Positions 58,350 through 64,000 of a stretch of 64,000 nucleotides of DNA are shown here, in pieces (the stretch's first letter is position 1; every line of letters begins with the position of its first letter). The position numbers were made by a program, and so were the translations under genes. This stretch comes from Thysanoteuthis rhombus (taxonomy: Eukaryota; Mollusca; Cephalopoda; Oegopsida; Thysanoteuthidae), in contig OY735215.1 in NCBI GenBank assembly GCA_963457665.1, positions 41,541,825-41,605,824 of the forward strand, given 5' to 3'. The notes under the pieces are model-generated. The model was not told the origin of the DNA. It was given only the letters and a program-made list of their open reading frames with translations, and made no database searches.

Positions 58350-58912
58350 GAAGGTCGAAGATGCAAACTGGGGAAAGTAGACCACGACATCTACCTAGGA
58401 CAACGAATCTATGAAACCCCACAGGAGAAATCAGACAGAGAATCACCCTTGGATGGCAAGTTTTGGGCAAAGTAAGCTCAGCCTTCAAAAACAAGATAAT
58501 CCCAATGACCCTAAAAAGAAGAGTATACAACCAATACATTCTCCTGATAGTCACTTATGGAGCTGAAACATGCAAACTAACCAAGAGAAAAACCCACAAA
58601 CTAGGAAGCGTGCAGCGTGCGCACGAGAGAATCATGCTCAACCTCACAAGACAATACATCAGAAAGAAGACAGGAGTTTAAGACATCATAGATTCGAATT
58701 AGAAAACTTAAATGGCAATGGGCTGGTCATGTTGCGAGAATGAAAGACAACCGATGGACATTACGACTCACAACATGGATCCCCAGAGACCACATACGAG
58801 ATGAACTAGACGAATTCAGAAAATAGTGGCTCTGCGACGCCCAGGATAGAGAAATATGGCGGATCTTGGGGAAGGTCTATGTCCAATGACAGACGTTGAG
58901 AGACTGACGACA
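58350..58912 (+). mobile_element. RTE-like LINE, 3' third
   Basis: A sense copy starting in the KVDHDIYLGQRI segment upstream of VYNQYILLIVTYGAETCKLT and running to the end. A short internal deletion removes part of the W-DHKTAQYI region. Confidence 0.8.
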
Positions 58913-58914
58913 TT

Positions 58915-60375
58915 GCGTGTGTGTGTGCGAGTGCACATAGATGTATGTGGGAGAGACGACCAGCTCTACCAGATGTCGCATGGAAATGAGGACTGTGACG
59001 GTCTGGCGATCAAGGTTGGGCGCTTGCTTTGACGGCGAAGTTAGTGGTGTCCCCATTGGCAGGTTGGTGTCTTTTGTTATTGCAATTTTAAGTCCCTGGG
59101 ACCTAGTGATGACATCTTTGTACGAATTCTGGCTTCTTTTGACCACAGTATAGAGCTTGTAATATTGTTAAAAGAAATGCCCGAATTCAGTTCACGTCAG
59201 ATTCAACGGACACGAGAGACTTCTCAAAAATGATTTAGCAAGTAACCGTGTGCTTTCATTAAGGACAATCTGGATTGGCTTCCCTTGAAACATTAAAAAA
59301 ATTACTTACAAATAATTGTTACAACCTGAGCAAGGGAAGTAATGAAGTACTTCGAAGCTGAACTTCAGATGGAATGGCGGAAATTAGGGTACAGTTTAGA
59401 ATGAGGTACATTAATATAACCGCCACCGTTGAATTAGACAAATTCCAATGAAAGTCTTGTTGAAAGCACAAAAGTTCTCGCAGAAACGTTAGGCGAAATC
59501 TTCATTGAGAAGTAACTTTTGACCAAATTTTGGTAGGAATACGACGGACAACTTACATCTAGAAGAATCCAAAGTCTCAGGGACTTTGGAAGACAAACTC
59601 GTATTATAAATCATTTAGTTTGTATGACTACTTATACAGTCATCCAAAATATTTTTGTTTTCAACCCCCCAGAATAAGAGTTGCTATACAATAAAATAAA
59701 TGAAATTTCCTCCCGTCGCCACTTTCAAGCTTTGATAAATCCATGTTTTTATGCACAAGAGAAAACGAGGATATTTAGTGTTTGTTTTAAATATAAAATG
59801 AATTGTGCTGGTGACTGATCGGTTAACAGCGATTAGAAGAAATATTTAGAGACTGGCATTTATACCCTTGGGAAAGGCACGATTCCGACTCTTCCAGCTA
59901 TGGGTAAAAATAGAGCAAGGTTAAGTGAGTGACGCCACCCCACGGTCTTGTCACCTCCAGGTTTACTTCACATATTACGAAGTCCTCGAAGAACCCAGAG
60001 ACGAGGAAAAACTGGTTATGGGAAGTCCGAAGAGAAACGACTGTTACCGGCGTAAGGGCACTAGTTTTTTCTATGAACCCGTTTAGTTGCGACGATAAAA
60101 AAAAAAAGAAAAGAACCACGGGAAAAGTCATGGAAAATAACATTGATTTAGAAATGATAATTTGACAGTAAATAATGAAAATTAGTCACATAATTCAATT
60201 AGTGAAGTATGGTACTTCCGTGAATGCTACAAGATTTATGCTGTTAGTTTATTACGCAAGATGTATACATCTTGAAATATTGCTATAAATAAAAAAAATT
60301 AAAAAAAGAAAAAAAAGTGATTTCCCACGACTTTCCCTACAATCAGTGTTACTTCTGATTGAGTGGTCAATTACA
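58915..60375. other. Intergenic between a LINE end and the GST 3' region
   Basis: Frames at 58,877-59,146 (minus) and 59,898-60,143 (minus) are open for 80-90 codons and comparatively rich in G+C, but I recognise no family. They may be further decayed transposon sequence. Confidence 0.3.
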
Positions 60376-60377
60376 GA

Positions 60378-60606
60378 CAGGGCTTCTCAAACTTTCATTC
60401 AGGGACCCCCCCCCCACTCATTGCAATTCAAGCAATAGGTTCTAAGATTATCAACGATTAGTTTTCAGCAGTGATCCAACAGTAACTAAAACAAATAACC
60501 CCTCCCCCACAAAAAAAAAAAAAAAAAAAAAAAGAATTTCTGCGACCAGCAGCAATTTCTACGGAACCCCTGGATAGGTCTCGAGCCCCTACTTTGAGAA
60601 GCCCTG
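60378..60606. mobile_element. hAT-type non-autonomous element downstream of GST
   Basis: Perfect 14-base inverted ends CAGGGCTTCTCAAA and TTTGAGAAGCCCTG enclosing 229 bp, with a poly-A run near 60,510-60,533. No clear 8-bp duplication. It lies about 140 bp downstream of the GST stop codon. Confidence 0.65.
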
Positions 60607-60747
60607 GATTGTTAAATCAAAGGAAAAAAAAGAAACAACAAAATTTTGCAAGGGATAACAAGTTATATAATTACGTATATACTGACCATACATAGAAAGG
60701 CAAAATACAAGCCGAATTTGGATTTTTTTTCAGGGACCGGATCACTT

Positions 60748-61464
60748 TTATACGTTGGCCAGGTGTTCAGTGGGGCAGGGTCCGCTGTTCCAATGAGGTG
60801 GCCAAGACTTTTTCACGGTGTCTTTCTCCTTCAGGAATTCGTAGTAGCCAGCCAGGCAGGGAAAACGCTCTTGATCCAGTTTCAGGCCCATCCTCACAAA
60901 ATAGGCCAGGTACGGAAAAAACATAACATCAGCCATAGACATAGTTTCAGATGCCAAGTAGACTTTTCCTGGTTCGCCGCGAGCCTTCAGGAAACCTTCC
61001 CACATCTTGAGTTCATCACCCAGGACTTTATAGCGCTCCTGCATTAGGGCATCGTCTACTTTATCAGCTTCAGTTACTCGTAGGTAGTGAAAGATATCCT
61101 TTACAGCCTTTTGGTGAAAGTTGCAAGTTTCGTGACCTCTTTGCAGGACTAGGGCAAGATCTTCGGGGTTGGTATCAGCCTTTGGTATCAACCGGGTACC
61201 TTTGTCAGGGAACATCGCTTCTAGATACTCACAGGCAGCAGTAGACTCGTTAATGACGATTGGTTTAGCATCGGGTCCTTTTTTAATAACCATGGTCGGG
61301 ACCTGACCCCTTGGGTTCAGGGCCATGATTTCCTCGCCTTTGTGCTCCTTTTTATCGAAGGAGATCAGCTTCGAAGTGTATGCAAGACCTTTCTCTTCTA
61401 ACACCAACATGACGCGCCAGCAAGGTGTACTACCAGATCCCCAATACAGAGTTATGTCTTCCAT
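60748..61464 (-). CDS. Glutathione S-transferase, Rho/A-like class, complete and intronless
   Basis: Cytosolic GST conjugating reduced glutathione to electrophiles. The uninterrupted 238-codon frame is a normal length for the family. Seen: an N-terminal thioredoxin-like fold starting ITLYWGSGSTPCWRVMLVLE, with the S/C-rich active-site loop at residues 10-15; a cis-proline in GQVP (P56); the glutathione-binding E73-S74 pair in INESTAA; and an all-helical C-terminal domain with the N-capping-like SMADV motif and a final SWPPHW. The WGSGS-PCWRV start and SWPPHW end are typical of fish Rho-class and invertebrate 'GST A-like' enzymes. The start has A at -3 and G at +4. The coding region has no intron, and a TATA box and CRE lie just upstream, so it looks like a working gene rather than a promoterless retrocopy. 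A possible AATAAA lies at 60,253-60,248, past an inserted hAT element. Class assignment is by motif only. Confidence 0.95.
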   Translation of the reverse strand: MEDITLYWGSGSTPCWRVMLVLEEKGLAYTSKLISFDKKEHKGEEIMALNPRGQVPTMVIKKGPDAKPIVINESTAACEYLEAMFPDKGTRLIPKADTNPEDLALVLQRGHETCNFHQKAVKDIFHYLRVTEADKVDDALMQERYKVLGDELKMWEGFLKARGEPGKVYLASETMSMADVMFFPYLAYFVRMGLKLDQERFPCLAGYYEFLKEKDTVKKSWPPHWNSGPCPTEHLANV

Positions 61465-61564
61465 TTTTTCTTCTCGGCTTGGTTACAAACAAATTGAAGT
61501 GTTAACAAAACTGTGGCCACTCGCTGCTTTGATCATCAGTTCCAGCCAGCGATTAATTTTGTGA

Positions 61565-61571
61565 ATTTATA
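61565..61571 (-). promoter_or_regulatory. TATA box of the GST gene
   Basis: TATAAAT on the minus strand, 101-107 bases upstream of the ATG. A start site about 30 bases downstream would give a 5' UTR of about 70-75 nt. Position and sequence fit a core promoter. Confidence 0.6.
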
Positions 61572-61584
61572 CTACAAGAGTGTG

Positions 61585-61592
61585 TGACGTCA
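61585..61592. promoter_or_regulatory. CRE-type palindrome TGACGTCA upstream of GST
   Basis: A perfect 8-base CREB/ATF/AP-1-type palindrome 14 bases upstream of the TATA box. In known biology bZIP factors bind this motif, and GST genes are often driven by related bZIP sites. Actual binding is inference. Confidence 0.5.
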
Positions 61593-61860
61593 GAGAATCA
61601 CATGTTGGTTGATTAAGGGTGTGTGTGTGTGCGTGTATAAAGATATATCAGTGGTGGGTAAGTCCCAAATTTTGAGCAGGAGGCGGGGTTCAGCATTTTT
61701 TTCTTTTTTCTTCTCTTTTTTGTGTTTTTTTCGTGCTTTTTTTCTTTTGTTCTTTTTTTCTTTTCTTTTAATCTTTTAAAATTTTCACACTCCATAACAC
61801 TAATTGGACAATGAACGTGGGAAATTTTCATTCTAGGGTTAATCTATGAGTACGAAGTAC

Positions 61861-62284
61861 TATTAGAAGCTGTCAACCAAAACTGTCAACCAAAACTGTC
61901 AACATAGGTTTCGATCAGTTTTTCAGTGGACCGTCTGGCTATGTACGTATCATGCGGACAGACTGCACCAATGTAGCTATAGGGCTGAAAATTTTAAAAT
62001 TCACCTTTTATTACATGTAGAATTTTTAAAAAAATTTTCAACCCTACCCCCACGCAATAGATTTTCATAGGGTCACTTTGCTATGTAGATTCATGCTAAA
62101 TTGATCCATCAGTTTTTTGAAAATCGGACTTTTTTAGCGACCACTAGCAAAGAGTCAAGAAAAGTAACTTATCCATTGATCACCCCTTTTTCCAAGTTTT
62201 TTTTAACTGATCACCCCAAACACAGCTTGCTGCCAAAATACATTTGTCGCATGACGGTCTGTATTGAGTGACTAACCTGACAGA
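61861..62284. mobile_element. MITE-like family A, near full length, upstream of GST
   Basis: From ATTAGAAGCTGTCAACC to GAGTGACTAACCTGACAG. Its first end carries an extra tandem AACTGTCAACCAA unit. It lies about 400 bp upstream of the GST ATG, beyond the CRE and TATA boxes. Confidence 0.7.
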
Positions 62285-62687
62285 TTTGGATTTTTTGAAA
62301 AGATTTTGTGATTTCCCCCACAAGCGGGGGAAGGCTGACTCCCTGGATCCGCGCCTGATATGTTAAATATCATCATTGATGTTGGATAATATTGAAAATG
62401 TTAGTACTATAAATTAAATGAGTCAGAATATCACTGATTTTGAGAAAATATTGCTTACGTTATTGCTATAAATTAGATATATTATAACAGTGGTTTCGAA
62501 ATGGGGGGGGGCAAACTACTGAGGGCTCATCAAATAATGTTTGGAGGGAGGTTATTGTAGAATTCTCAATGAACCTGACACAGCAGATCCTATAACATCA
62601 TCCAACGCACAGCTTTCAATTAATGCATTAGAAGTTGATTTTAAATAAATTTGATTTTTGAAGATCAAAAATTGTTTTGTCGTAGTG

Positions 62688-62688
62688 C

Positions 62689-62720
<32 letters not shown>

Positions 62721-62725
62721 CCACC

Positions 62726-62759
<34 letters not shown>

Positions 62760-63234
62760 TCATCATTATCATCATCATCCGTCTTTTAACGTCCGTCATT
62801 GGAAAGAGACCTCCGCCAATATTCACCAGACTATCATGGTCTTCGCAGAGCTGGTACTTTCTGAATTAGTCTCGCTCGTCAGGCCATCTTACTTACTGTC
62901 AGCCACAATTTCGCATGTGATATCTGGGGATCCACGTTATGAGTTGTGATGTTTAGCAGCAGTCAAACATTTTTGCAACATGACCAGCCCATTGCCATTT
63001 GAGTTTCCTAATGGTTTCTGTGATACCTCGGACTTTTGTTTTCGCCTAACATGCTACATAGTCTTTTGATCTCTCCTTGCTATGTTGAACACGATTCTCT
63101 CCTGTGCACGTTGCATGGTTCTCAGTCTGAGGGCCGATCTTTTGGTTAGATTCCATATTTCTACTATCGTGAGTATGCATTGGCTGTATACCCTTCTTTT
63201 AAAGACGAATAGAATTTTCTTGCTCTTGAAAGAA
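62688..63234 (-). mobile_element. RTE-like LINE, 3' end with long (TCA)n/(CCA)n tail, inside a hAT element
   Basis: An antisense copy whose tail, 62,690-62,779, has grown into (TCA)n(CCA)7(TCA)n. It splits a hAT-type element whose ends are at 62,488 and 63,284. Confidence 0.8.
62690..62779. repeat. (TCA)n(CCA)n(TCA)n microsatellite, LINE tail
   Basis: About 90 bases of TCA with a central block of CCA units. It is the expanded 3' tail of the adjacent minus-strand LINE. Confidence 0.9.
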
Positions 63235-63671
63235 CGCTAAATTATTTCATTTATGTAAAGGGGACTTGATTTTCAAAACTACTGTATCAAAATATTACTT
63301 ATTCTATAATTCAAAAAAGTTCAAAAGATATTTTTACTACCTAGAAACCTAGGCTATAATTTTTTCTCTATGAACTATTTTGCTTGAAGCACCTTAGCTT
63401 ACATGATAACTTTTATCCAATGGCTTTTTTCTTCTATCATATTTACGTAGTAAACTCAAACGCACGTGCACATCGTCGGGTAGCCCCGGGCACACTCTCG
63501 AGTGGAGCTGTACACATCAGCGCAAATTTTTGTGTAACCGTTATCAAAGTTTTGAAGTGGAAGCTGTAGTTCTAAAAATTTTCCAACGAAAGTCTTATGG
63601 ATTGAAAGCACCATTAATTATCTGCAAACATAGCCGTTTGGTAGTCATTTATACTGTTAAAACAGGTGACC

Positions 63672-64000
63672 ATATTTGATCCATCATCCGTTATCGGACA
63701 TGGTCCTTCCTCAGGATTCGCCACAATTCTTTTTCATGGGTGTCGCAGAGCCAGTATTTTCTGAATTTGTCTAGTTCATCTCTCCATTTTGTGTTCTGTC
63801 GGCCTCCGTTTCTTATGTGATCTCTGGGGATTCATGTTGTGAGACGTGATGCCCATCGGTTGTCTTTCATTCTTGTAACATGGCCTGCCCATTGCCATTT
63901 GAGTTTTTTAATACTTTCTATGATGTCACGGACACCCGTTTTCTTCTTTGTATACTGTGCTGTCTTGTGATCTCTCCGTGTAAGGTCGTACATGATTCTC
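63672..64000 (-). mobile_element. RTE-like LINE, 3' end running off the window
   Basis: An antisense copy beginning with a reduced tail (CCATCATCCG). It continues through the GHVTRMK-type segment to the right edge, so its full extent is not visible. Confidence 0.75.

Larger units (their letters stand above)
62488..63284. mobile_element. hAT-type element split by a LINE
   Basis: Left end CAGTGGTTTCGAAATG, right end GATTTTCAAAACTACTG, flanked by TATTATAA and TATCAAAA (6 of 8 match). Its interior resembles the reverse complement of the 40,058-40,391 element (CAAATAATGTTTGGAGGG, GAACCTGACA). The RTE-like LINE at 62,688-63,234 lies inside it. Confidence 0.6.

Noticed and set aside
60646-61047. 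133-codon plus-strand open frame
   Set aside because: Antisense shadow of the GST gene.
1-64000. CRISPR arrays, prokaryotic operons, riboswitches, phage genes
   Set aside because: The window is plainly eukaryotic, with spliced genes and LINEs; tandem repeats present are simple microsatellites.

Overview
This is a eukaryotic nuclear window: AT-rich, with spliced GT-AG genes, long introns and dense old repeats. It looks like an invertebrate bilaterian. A mollusc or other lophotrochozoan is my best guess, from a Rho-type glutathione S-transferase, RTE-type LINEs ending in (TGA)n and scattered GGGAAATAACT(T/C)C repeat ends. This assignment is inference.

The left two thirds (about 1-43,520, minus strand) is the 5' half of one large gene, which I identify as sorting nexin 14 (SNX14). 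Sixteen coding exons join in a continuous frame of 450 codons. They run from an ATG at 43,519 to the end of the RGS domain at 2,540, where the gene leaves the window before its PX and C-terminal nexin domains. Each junction obeys GT-AG and keeps the phase, and each exon aligns with the known family protein: N-terminal membrane hairpin, C-x2-C-x4-C-x2-H knuckle, PXA domain, RGS domain. The introns (0.8-9.0 kb) hold most of the repeats.

The right third (43.5-64 kb) is repeat-rich intergenic DNA with one complete gene: an uninterrupted 238-codon GST on the minus strand (60,748-61,464), with a TATA box and a perfect CRE palindrome upstream. The rest is fossil mobile DNA: an old minus-strand LTR element (52.3-57.5 kb) carrying two LINE insertions, a CR1/L2-like LINE end beside a tRNA-derived SINE, a Merlin-like transposase scrap and foldback elements.

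The main repeat classes are: (1) an RTE-like LINE with at least 15 copies, nearly all 3' ends in both orientations with (TGA/TCA)n tails; (2) an IR-bearing MITE-like family with about 11 copies; (3) hAT-type elements, several with recognisable 8-bp target duplications; (4) single pogo/Tigger-like, Tc1-like and Merlin-like remnants; (5) several large inverted repeats. Nesting gives relative ages: LINE ends sit inside a MITE, a hAT element and the LTR fossil, and a hAT element sits inside a MITE. I saw no CRISPR array, operon or bacterial feature, and no convincing new multi-gene system. The most unusual items are the hairpins and foldback elements and the compact GST promoter.
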